Shown here one piece after another: positions 1 to 9,597 of a stretch of 64,000 nt of DNA. The DNA comes from Seiridium cupressi (taxonomy: Eukaryota; Ascomycota; Sordariomycetes; Amphisphaeriales; Sporocadaceae). The notes under the pieces are model-generated. The model did not search any database and was not told the origin of the DNA. It worked only from the letters and a program-made list of their open reading frames with translations. Positions within the stretch are counted from its first letter, which is position 1; each line of letters opens with the position of its first letter. Location: the NCBI GenBank assembly GCA_036674765.1, contig JARVKI010000008.1, positions 434,001 through 498,000 on the forward strand. The letters run 5' to 3'. Position numbers and translations under genes: made by a program.

Positions 1-39
1 GCGCCGAAACGAAATAGATGGAACACCAATATAACTCAC

Positions 40-1016
40 CTTGCTAGCATCGAGCACTGAGCTGCTTCAAGGCTCGACTGAGTGGAAACATATCCTAGGA
101 GTAATGCAGCTTTGCCCCAAAGCTGGACACTCAGGGAGAGGTGCATCTGAACCTCAGCCTCCTTGCCATGGTGGTGTACGACACGATCCAGTCGGATCAG
201 TGTCTTCCCCGATGCAACAAGTGAGGCTAAAGCGAGTACCAAGAGAAGCAGGCAGTACTGAGATGCAGATATGGAGCTATCACGGCTCTCATCTGGGTGT
301 TCAGTTGCGACGACTTCCTCAAGGACTGCTGAAAGGTCCCGAAATGACAAGAGTGGGAAGAACATTTGCGCCTCCTCAAAATATAAACATAACAACGTTT
401 GATAGAGGCCTACGGAGTCCGTCGATGCGGGAAGAGTTCCATCTCGAAAGAGACGCCAGGATTCAGGGGGCGGGCCTAAGCACCTTGGGCTCTCACTGCT
501 CTGAAAGAAGACATCCGTGGTCTTTCCATGATGTCCAGCGAATAACAGTGCCGGGGAATATTCCTCCTGGCTCTGAGATAGCAGCTGTCGTACAATCGGC
601 CATTCATAGACATAATTTGCGTTTGCTGTGTGGGATGCCGGGATCTGCGCATTGAGGTCAGAGGCATCCAGAGACGCTACAGCAGCCGAGGCAACTTCTG
701 CAGGCACTGCAGGGCCTGATGCCGTCAATGAGCTGGCCGGAGAGCCAAGCGTGCCAACTAAGCCAGTAAACAACGGCGTAGAGAACAGGCGATCCTCGAG
801 GAGTTGGATGCGTTCAAGCAGAACTGACGTATTTGCATCAATACGTGGTTGTTGAGAGTCCAGGTACACGCAATCGAGATCATGTGTCCTGCACCAGGAG
901 CATTTCGGCTTTACTGCATCACAGCGGGTCTTCCTCTTCGAACAGGCGGCGCAAGCTTGTGCAGCGCGTCGACGTTGGGGAAAGTAATTGGCGGCAGAGA
1001 AAGGAGCGGCTTCCAT
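40..1016 (-). CDS. Zn2Cys6 transcription factor, 5' exon only (partial)
   Basis: Fungal binuclear-cluster DNA-binding regulator, expected to act in the nucleus. The N-terminus carries the six-cysteine pattern CX2CX6CX6CX2CX6C beginning CAACSKRKTRC, followed by a short linker and a leucine-containing dimerisation-like stretch (LLERIQLLEDRL). Further on, FFPLL and its surroundings resemble the start of a fungal-specific transcription-factor middle region. The start is the ATG at 1016; the frame stays open upstream but without another ATG. The exon ends at a strong donor (AAG|GTGAGT at 40/39), so the rest of the gene lies beyond the left edge. The decayed SMP-30-like gene and the P450 next to it suggest a pathway-specific regulator of a secondary-metabolite cluster. 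That role is inference. Confidence 0.85.
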
Positions 1017-1754
1017 GCTCGCTGCTTGAATCACATATCTGGAAGACTGGCGATCAATGGCAATCCATCCCACAGTAGCCAATTGTTGTCTTTAACCGAC
1101 GGTCGGTTGAGTGTGGCGGTTTCGTACCTACAAACATGCACCGACTTCAGGATTGAAATGGAGCCAGCGGGGTTCACGAATGGAGCATTACGCGGTTGGT
1201 CGGCGCCGGCTAGTGGGAGTCTACTTCTCTGCTAGTGCACCAGCAGGCAAATCTGGTCGGCGTAGTTTATAGCAATTGCTCATGAGCGTCCTTAGATAAA
1301 TGTTCTCAACGAGAAACATGTGTATATATTTTCAACTTCAGGGTTGGATAAAATGCGTCTAAACCATCGTTGGAGTAACCAAGAGGGATCGCGATCAAAA
1401 CATCGTTTTCATTCATCTATTATCCCCACTGGTAATTACAAACAAACGTCACCGACTTCGAAGTCTGTCACTGGCCAGCTTTACCGAGTCTCAAACCCAA
1501 AAGATCATACTTCTCATAGTTTCTGTTACTATGAAGAAATTAAGTAATACAGATGAACCGCTGGCTCGCCACGGCCAAGCGCCCCACCACATTCCTGTCC
1601 GAGTGAGACGGCAGTCACAAGAACAAGATGAAGTGAGAAGTCCGGATGAGAGTTTACCGCTATTCGCAATCAAATTTCCTTGAGAAATCTCTGTCGTCAG
1701 CTATATAGGAGAACCACTTCACGTTTTCAACTTGATTATGCCAAACTCAACACC
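1017..1754. other. Intergenic region
   Basis: I see no convincing gene here. It contains the promoter side of the Zn2Cys6 gene and AT-rich sequence leading to the decayed SMP-30-like gene. Confidence 0.5.
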
Positions 1755-2158
1755 ATGGTTGGAATCATGGTTGCTAGCGTGGCATCGTTGTTGTTCAACT
1801 TCACAGACGTCAATTTCGAGAACAAGGTTGTCCGCCCGAACGGCCATTTGCTTTTGATCACCATCAAAATGGCAGCTTATGAGGGATAGACCCCTCGGGC
1901 GCGAGTCCAGAGGCCAGGCTGGTTGCCATTTTCGGCGGCGCCAGTGTTCTTGGTATCAACTCAGTTAGACCTGACAAGTATACAATTGCGGGCGACATCT
2001 CTGGAGCAGGTCCTGGCGGCTTCACCGACGAGAACGATATTGCGACTGCTCCGATTATGGGTAGACCATGTTCTCCGGACATTGCATTGGGTGGCAAGAC
2101 GGGATATGTCACAACTGCCCCGGGACAACTTTTCCCCATCGAAATCTCAACTGTTTGA
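1755..2158 (+). pseudogene. SMP-30/gluconolactonase-like gene remnant
   Basis: From ATG 1755 the frame encodes a hydrophobic start and then VVRPNGHLLLITI, which matches the conserved first blade of fungal SMP-30/gluconolactonase-like beta-propeller proteins. The frame ends in a stop at about 1887-1889. The protein continues in another frame from about 1886 (IDPSGASPEARLVAIFGG, then INSVRPDKYTIAGDI) down to a TGA at 2156-2158. The expected order (RPNGHLLL, then DPS..PEARLVA, then GI.SV.PDKY.IAG) is kept across the frame change, so a small indel has broken one gene. Only about 130 residues survive of a family normally above 300 residues. Such proteins often lie in polyketide or other metabolite clusters, in keeping with the P450 and the regulator. 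Confidence 0.65.
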
Positions 2159-2288
2159 GAGGTCACCGAAGTTAGATGGATAACTATATGTACTAACAAG
2201 AGGCAATAGAAGTTGAGAATTTGAAACCTGACGAATTACAACTTTGAGTCGAGCCTTCTGTGTACTGAATGTCACAGAAATAGCTTCA

Positions 2289-3893
2289 TTACATGTTTCC
2301 CCTTTTCTTTACAAAGACGGGCCAGTCGCAAGGGACAACCGTAAAGTATGCTTTGTACGTCCAGTTTTGCTTGGGATTCTGTTGTCTTATATCGTAGTCC
2401 CTCACAAGCGTTGCCGCGATCTTCGAGAGCTGGATTCGTGCTATGTTCTGTCCGGGGCATGACGCATACCCAGCACCAAACGGAATCCAGTATTTCTGCA
2501 GCTTCGATGAAACATCTGAGATCCATCTATCGGGCTTGAACTCGCGAGCACTCGGTCCCCATATCTCCTTAGAGGCATGTATGACGTGCGGGTTGATGGA
2601 GACCGTCGTCTCTTTCGGGAATGAGTGGTCACCGATTGATAGCCCTTCTGGGCCGACAACTCTTGGAAGCCCCATGGGTACGGGAGAGAAAATCCGCAGG
2701 GATTCAGTGATGCATGCCTGCAGATACACGAGCTTCTGTGTGTCAGAGAATGAGATGATATGATCGCCACCAGCCACATCAGCCGTTAAGATCTCCTCCC
2801 GGGCTCTCTGCCATGCGTCGGGATGGCGGATCATGTGGTAGACAAATGACTGGAGTGCGCTCGCCACGGTATCAGCGCCCGCAGCTATGTTGTTAAACAC
2901 TGCCGAATGGACATCACGGATGCTCATGCGCTCGGGATTCTCCGCAAGTGCCTTCATCCAATGACCCATCAGATCGAAGCGAGCATCCTGGTTCTCTTGG
3001 CGCACTTGAATATGCTGCACGGCCGTATCGATAATGTGACCGTACGGCATGATGCCTAACCAGGTCACGAATGCATTGCCGATGAAGACTGTGTGGATCC
3101 ACCTGAGGAAGCCCATGATCGCCACATACGCGTTGTGGGCAAGTGAATTGCGTATAGTATTGCCAATATCTCGCCCGTACCGCAGGAAGCCAAAAGACTT
3201 GGAGAAGACTACTTCACCCACATTGTCATTGGTTATAAAGGCAAAATACTGGCCCAAGTCGACGGGATCGTTTCGATCGGAGTGTTTATCCAGCCAACCA
3301 CAGAGCAGCTGAATATTGTGGTCAATGGCTGCTTCGGATTGAAGCAGATTAGCGATACTGTAGCCAGCGGCCAAAGGCTTTGACCTTTCGATCTTCTTTT
3401 TGGGATCTGTGGTCGACATTGGGTTCTGGTAACGCGCATCGGGAAATGCAATGATCGAGTACCAGCTTCCCTAGTGCAGCTGCGTTAGTATTTTGAATAG
3501 AATTTATCGGGTTACATATATCTGCCGGAACTTGTGGAGAGGTGCCAGAAGTATCCTCCTGATACTATCTGGGTGACTGACGCTCACCTCATTGTGCGAG
3601 ATGCGTACGAAATGGCCTATGGGATGTTTCTGTTAGTCCGAGGAACACATCCACACATATTGCTTCGTACCATGCTTATCGTGTAATGCAATCAGTGCCG
3701 TATTTTGATTGCCCTCCAGCAGTCGGAGAATGTGCCACAGCCGGGAAAACGATGCTATGGATGGGCCCGGAACGCCAGTCAATGGTGAGAAGTAGCGGCG
3801 ATACGTGACAGTTGACAGAACTAATACCGCAACTTCGATGCCAATGCTCGACCACTTGGTGACCCATTCCCAGCCCGCTGGTATTATAAACAT
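2289..3893 (-). CDS. Cytochrome P450 monooxygenase
   Basis: Three exons (3893-3671, 3616-3516, 3470-2289) splice in frame to a 501-residue P450, the normal size. The N-terminus has a membrane anchor followed by the proline-rich hinge PLTGVPGPS. AGADT of the I helix is near residue 305, ExxR (ESLR) near 364, FKPDRW near 420, and the heme loop FGAGYASCPG puts the axial cysteine near residue 446. All hallmark residues are present, so the enzyme looks functional: an ER-bound, heme-dependent oxygenase using NADPH-P450 reductase. The exon-2/3 join gives the typical SWYSIIAFPDARYQNP stretch. The ATG at 3893 is used because the upstream in-frame extension has no ATG. The context suggests a tailoring step in a secondary-metabolite pathway; the substrate is unknown. 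Confidence 0.9.
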
Positions 3894-4996
3894 TCTAATC
3901 AATAAGCAACGAGTTTGTCAGTGATTTGGGCAGTGTAGAATTCTAATGAAATTCGAAGAGGGGAAAGAGTAAGCTGCGTGGTCAATCCAATCCAATCATG
4001 TAAAAACCGTCAATGTAACACAGTACCCCCCTGCTCGGCGGAAGCCGAGGCCTAGAAGCCTCAAGCATGAATATAGATAGGACATTCGCCATAAGCGTCG
4101 CAGGAGGTTTCTGGAAACATCAACTCCAATAGGGGGAAGCGGCTCCGGTTATACGTGCTCAACATGCATCTAGCTACTTTGTCAGCGCAGTACTGCAATA
4201 TTGATGGTAGCAGCGGAGCTGTAGCTGCTTGGCGCAATTATATGGTGTCATGAATTAAGCGCAGTTCCTTATTCCTCTACCATCTTCTAGCCACTCCGTC
4301 TGATAATGTTGCAACATAATCGATCCTAATCTTTTCTTCGGATGTCTTCGCAACGCGTCCGCTCATATAGCGCGCGATAAGTACGGCAAGCGTCATCGTG
4401 CTTCGAGCAATAGCAGCAATATTCGCCGCATTTCTGGCATGCCGATATTTTCCACACGACTGAAAACTTCAATCGACAACCAGTATAGCGATTATTCAAC
4501 GGCTGGTACAGCGTATTCGGCGTTGTGGAACATGAGATGTTGGATTAGTCTTGGACTTCAGCACTAAGATCAGGATCACTTACCCAAGTGCCAGGCTTTG
4601 TGCCATTGACCGACGACTCTTTGCAGTAGTACGCCTTGAGACCGGAAAATGATGGACACGCTTTAAAAGGAACTGCATGCACTGGCTTGCATAGTGATAG
4701 CGTCCATGGCAACAACGACGGTCGACAGGCTAACCTGTCTGGCAGTGACCATACAATGTAACGAGCATATCCACGCTAACAAAGTTGGGAGGCTAGTCGG
4801 GAAAATTGGGAATGAAATCAAAAACCAGCTTTTCATTATAATGCACGATTTGTTGGAAGATATGCGATTTCTCTATTGTACAGCGTTGTTACGTATCAGT
4901 TGAGCTTGTCGGTGGTCGTCATTGAGCCACCACCGCCCTCGATAAAGGTATTCCTGCTCTCGAGTCGTCGGTCCAGACCTCGTACTTGTTTCTGGA
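3894..4996. other. Intergenic region with a possible decayed secreted-peptide gene
   Basis: Mostly featureless. On the minus strand between about 4790 and 4570 there is an ATG followed by a signal-peptide-like stretch (MVTARQVSLSTVVVAMDA) that soon ends in TAA. In another frame lies a cysteine-containing stretch (LKAYYCKESSVNGTKPGTW) ending at a good donor, G|GTAAGTG. This could be a broken small secreted protein, but I cannot assemble an intact gene. Confidence 0.3.
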
Positions 4997-5370
4997 TCAA
5001 TTCATTCCTAGCTCTTTCGATGGCTGGACCTGCTGCACTAAATTTTGGTCTTGCCAGTTCTGGAATCTGTGAGGATGACCCGGCGGCGAGGCTTGTTGTG
5101 TTGTATGACCGCAGTGGGCACAAGTCTGAGGAGCATGTTGAGGATTGTTTTCGTGACTACATTGAGATTAACAACTTCCAGGACACGAGACCCGAGAGCG
5201 TGCTCCTACCTTTGAATCTTCTTGGCGATAAAGTAGGCACCAGTGCCGATAATTGCGAGCTTGAATAAACCCATTCCGGGATGTGGTCCGAATCTATAAT
5301 AACCGAAACGATGGGCGTATGGATGTTGGGGATAGAAGTAAGCTCTCCGGTTAAACGTGGAACGATACAT
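4997..5370 (-). CDS. Small conserved fungal protein with a hydrophobic segment
   Basis: Two exons (5370-5210 and 5156-4997) separated by a 53-bp intron (AAAG|GTAGGA to TGTAG) give 106 residues. Exon 1 is rich in Tyr, Phe, His and Pro and then has a short hydrophobic segment, GMGLFKLAIIGTGAYFIAKK, likely membrane-associated. Exon 2 carries a CAHCGH motif in a Gln/Pro/His-rich tail. The pattern of a GLFKLA.IGTGAY core plus a Cys/His and Gln-rich tail recurs in small uncharacterised proteins of filamentous ascomycetes. No function is known to me. Without splicing the first exon would run straight into a stop, which supports the intron. Confidence 0.65.
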
Positions 5371-5996
5371 TTTGGGTAGCTAGGTTTTGGAAATGCAAAG
5401 AATTTAAGTTATAGGATTTCAGTCGCAGAAAGTAGGCAGCTATTTTATGAATGTTTCTTGTTGGAATTAAGCCCGAGGGGACTCGGGTCCGCGTTTCGAG
5501 GCTCTCGGTCTCGGGCTCTGCACAGGTGGGTCTGTCAGCAATTGAGGTGTCGGATGAAAGTCTAGTTAGTGTCGACTCATATGGTCAGCAGGCCACGCTA
5601 TTTGTTGAAGCTTACGCGTATTGCGTAGGCTGCAGAATAGGACAAAGATATGGCCGTCGAATTTGGCATTGTTTGATGTAGTAGTTGGAGTGATGTTCAA
5701 GTGACTTACGCAGGCAAAACTGCACACGCAGTGAGCCATAGGTTAGCGCATGGCTGATGAAGCTCAATGACAAAGCATCCCGCATAGCCATTGCCATGGT
5801 GAGCTTGAGCCGGTAGGCAAGCCATAATAAATCGTAGGAGAGAGTGGATTGCCATTGAATGGGCATTTCAATTGAAAATTACGTTGCGACTGTCAAAATC
5901 CATTGTGAACTACGCCGACCCTATGCAATAGCATTATGATACAGCCAGCCATATGAAAATGGCCTGGCATGGTAGAAGAAACATCCAAGAGAGCAT
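5371..5996. other. Intergenic region
   Basis: No gene that I can support. It contains a short perfect hairpin: CCCGAG at 5472-5477 and CTCGGG at 5482-5487 with a four-base loop. Minus-strand sequence around 5700-5870 contains splice-like signals but yields no coherent protein. Confidence 0.35.
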
Positions 5997-6414
5997 TTAC
6001 AGCTTCTCAGCAGCACCCTTTGCCTTGCCGGCAGCCTCGTTGGCGGCACCCTTGGCCTCGCCCGTCAGCTCGGACGCCTTGCCTTTTGCCTCACCGCGGA
6101 TCTCTGCGGCTGTTCCCTTCACCTTCTGTGACACATCGGCGCCGGTAGTCTTTTGGGCAACCTCCGCTGTGTCTTCGGTTAGCATATGAAACAGCATGGC
6201 GGTACACGTGGGGCGAAGACCTACAAGCAGCGTTGATACCATCGACGAGCTTATCCGAAACCTTGCGGTCGACAGTCTTGGCAGCATCCTTGACGGTCTC
6301 GGTGGGAGACTTCTGGTATCTTGCGGAGATGGAGAATTGTCTGGGAGTCTGAACAAAGACAGCTCTGGAAGAGAGCGCCATGCGGCGGGTGACGGTCTCG
6401 GTGAGGAACGACAT
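5997..6414 (-). CDS. LEA-like, probably mitochondrial stress protein
   Basis: Two exons (6414-6225, 6166-5997; intron of 58 bp with branch CTAAC) give 119 residues. The first 35 or so are Arg/Ser/Thr-rich without acids (MSFLTETVTRRMALSSRAVF), like a mitochondrial targeting peptide, followed by FSISARYQ, a typical cleavage context. The remainder is made of Ala/Lys/Glu/Gly-rich amphipathic repeats (KVKGTAAEIRGEAKGKASEL, GEAKGAANEAAGKAKGAAEK) as in late-embryogenesis-abundant proteins, which protect membranes and proteins during drying and stress. The compartment is inferred from the N-terminus. Reading through the intron gives a shifted, unrelated tail, so splicing is needed. Confidence 0.75.
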
Positions 6415-7522
6415 GTCGACTGGGTTGTGGGATATCCGGAGGAAGTCGTGAGATGGAGTTCGTGATTGATTGATTGGCAATTAACTGTTTGTTTCTTGAT
6501 GGAAGATGACAGGAGATTGTGTAGCAGCGTGAGAAAGGAAAGCCGAGGGAGCTCTCGTACATAAATGCTGAGTTCTGTTTGTGGGGAACTGCGAATCACA
6601 ATGATGTCTTCGGACAGCTTCGTGATGTCATAAAGTCCAAGCTCAAGCTTTCCAGCCCGTTGCATTTTGGGAGTTGCGCGGGGTTGGCCTCAGACCAGCA
6701 AGGGGGAGCTTTTGCAGCGACAAGGGCTAAGAGCTTTAGGTACTGCTCTAGCGACTTTTAGTGGACTGTGACAGCCATTTCCGTCACTGGGCGACTACAA
6801 AAAAACAAAAGGGCTGGGCCGAGACTAAGGTGCATTGAATTGACTTCATGGAGCTATGACGAAACGCTGCAACCGGGTTTCTAGGCGTGCTCAGTTGTTT
6901 CCAAGCACATGCAAACGCACGTAATCTGTGATCTTGCAGTCTCATTTAGAACTATTAGTTTTGCATCTTGCCCGTCAAGCGCCCTTTCTGCTTCTTGCTA
7001 TTGTCTGCACAACTATAATGCGAGGCTCTTTCTAGATATTTGAATACAAGAAAGCTGCGGCCGATGCGATGCCACTTCAAAGGCGAACTCACGCTTCGTG
7101 CTGATGCACGCGGGTTGAGGACGGCACCAGGCGCGATTCAAGGCGAAAGACCTCAAGTCTGTCGTAAAACACCCCAGAGCTTATGGCTGACATGAATCGA
7201 GCTTCAGATTCTGCCTTCAACTTGTGACGCACCAATCACCGTTCGTTTCCCATCATCAATGAAAACGATTCAATATGCCGCTTCTGCAGGCGAACGGTGA
7301 CTGTTGCTTTGTTCTCCAGGTTTCAATCAGAGTTTGGCGAGATGTTTCCTTCGCGAAGCCACTGGAATGTGACGCTTCCGAAAACGGCACAGCAGCAGTT
7401 CTCATTGTTCCACTAATCATGCTTATATCCATCAGTGTTGTTTCAACATTGGCGAATGACAATGAGCTCCTGCACTTCTATTCCACACTTCTTGGAGACG
7501 TGGGTACTTGACATTCCTTGAA
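6415..7522. other. Intergenic region upstream of the pseudokinase
   Basis: About 1.1 kb between divergently transcribed genes. It should hold both promoters; I recognise no gene or specific element. Confidence 0.5.
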
Positions 7523-9597
7523 ATGGCAACAGAACGAGCACGTAGACACCGTCACAGGGAAGAGTTGCAGTGGCTGTCCTACAAGTTCGACCGCTACCGT
7601 GAGGATGGAATGAATCCTAGGAGAGCCCCTACTGTTGGCGAACGTAGGGACTGGGAACTGCCGAGACCCGTTGATAGTCGTCATGGCTTGCAACCGGCCC
7701 AAGGACCTATTGAATACAAGCCATCAGTCCGCCCACCAGCTGGTCCAGACCTTGATAAGGTTACAACTACAAGAGGCCTAGGGAGGCAGACCAGGGCTGT
7801 CTTCAATAGGTTGCAGGACACACATAAATGGTTCAATGGTGATCCATGGTTCCACCACCCCAGTGTAGTCTATCAAAAGCTTCTCGGCTATGGGGCTTCC
7901 AATCTCGCCCTCCACTACACATTTGGCGCGGCAGACCTCGAGCGGAACTTCGTTCTCAAAGTCGGGCTGCATGATCCGCTTAATGATCCTCGCATCCGCA
8001 AAGAGGCCAAGATGCTGCGCAAAGTACGAAGATCGCAACATATTGTCCAAGCCCTGAACCCATCACAGTTTGGTTTGGCATCCAGCACAGGGCCCGCTCA
8101 AGAGCCGATGGAGCTGGATGATTCCAGTGCTCCAGACGACTCAAGCTCCGACGAGAGTGTCTCCAGCAACTCTGGGCCAGAGCCGAAGCGTCAGAGAAGG
8201 GACCTCACAGATGGGCAGCTGGCGCGCAAAGACCGTCGGCTGCGCGGGACCATTGCAGGGAGGCTTCGCCCCAGGGACAACCGACGGAGAGAATACATTG
8301 CCGAGAAGGAGGAATCTCCCGCTGCACAACGAGAATACTTGTTACTCGAGTATATGGAGAATGGAACCCTCGAGGACTTTATTTGGAGATTGAATGAGCT
8401 CGACCAAAAGTGTCCTAACCGCGTCCTGTGGTCGTTTTGGGTTTGTCGTAGGTTTCATGCTCCCGTTCACTCACATCTTTCATCCTACATTGACTGATGA
8501 TTCGTAGTCATTCGAGCGTGTATCGCAATGGCGTACCCCGTTCACAAATTCCATCCCCGTAGGAAGGACGCAACGGTGACTGGTGCTCTGAGTGAATCGA
8601 TTCCAGCAAACCATAACAAGCGCGAGTGGATCCGTCCGATGGTTCATTTCGCCATCGATCCGACCAATGGTATGTTGGAGTCTATGATAGGACACTTCCT
8701 TTCTAACAGTGTGGGTAGTATATATCGGGAAAATCCCTACCGGCGTCAAGCACGACGAGCATATAGAAGAAGCTACCCCAATACTAAAGGCAAGTGTCCG
8801 AGAGGAAGGAAAGGCGATAACTTGCTAACAGCTTCATAGCTCGGTGGCTTTTCGGTGGCAGAGGTGGTCAAAAAAGAGAAGAGAAAGTGAGTTGGCGCGT
8901 ACCTCACGATGAGCCGAGGAGCTAAATACAATGTAGCTGGTACTATGAAAGCAGACGTACATCCGGAAAGCACGGTTTCTTTGCACCAGTCAGTTACTCA
9001 TGAAAACGTAGCTTGATTACCACAACTGACCAAATTCCTAGGAGCAATTTTCTGAAATTTGGGATAAGTTGGGTGCCGACATGGATGGATCTGAATTCGG
9101 CGATTCACCTATTGCGGGAAATTATGGACCGGCGATGAACATCTGGGGCATTGCCACAGTAAGTACTCTATGACTGGTGCTGTCAACTAAGGCCTGGAAG
9201 TTAACGATTGTAGACCCTGGTCTGTGTTATCACTCGCTGCGAGCCGCTCATGCCCCCGAGGGCGGCCAAGGTCAAACTGTTGGCCCGTGAGGGGGATGAC
9301 TCGACCACATGGTGGAACCACTATTCGTACGGCGCCATGCTCGTTAAGCAGCCTGACGACGAGAAATGGAGCTACGTCGACCAGGAACTTCGGGAGACGC
9401 TTGCCAGGTGCCTTGCTCGTGATCCCTCACATCGTCCAGACCTGAAGACCCTGCTCAACCAGGCCGTTGATAAGTGCGAGGAAGACGGTCCATGGGTCTA
9501 TGCCGATGGTGAGTCAGATGCGGACAATGACTTCGTCCATGACTGGATGGAAAAAATCTTGAAGAACGCTCAGCCGGGTCAAGCACGAGGTCCTTGA
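7523..9597 (+). CDS. Kinase-fold protein lacking catalytic residues (pseudokinase)
   Basis: Seven exons (7523-8444, 8508-8669, 8719-8789, 8840-8886, 8937-8988, 9042-9158, 9214-9597) join in frame to 584 residues. Kinase landmarks appear in order: the glycine loop GYGASN (about 122), the ATP-site lysine in FVLKVG (146), the hinge stretch LLLEYMENGTLEDF, the catalytic-loop equivalent HFAIDPTN (354-361), LGGFS where DFG is expected (386-390), APE (417-419) and a C-terminal HRPDLKTLL. The catalytic-loop Asp is Ala356 and the DFG Asp is Gly388, so phosphotransfer is unlikely. An acidic, Ser-rich insert (DDSSAPDDSSSDESVSSNS) precedes the hinge. Intron 3 has a GC donor (AAG|GCAAGT). The ATG at 7523 is the first in frame. 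The partner is unknown; a scaffolding or regulatory role is inferred. Confidence 0.75.

Noticed and set aside
1864..2199. Minus-strand open frame of 111 codons opposite the SMP-30 remnant
   Set aside because: It is the antisense of the recognisable SMP-30-like sequence and has no similarity of its own.
5612..5866. Possible spliced gene on the minus strand (splice-like CTAAC, GTGTGCAG and GTAAGT signals)
   Set aside because: The signals bracket only a ten-base exon and no coherent protein can be assembled.
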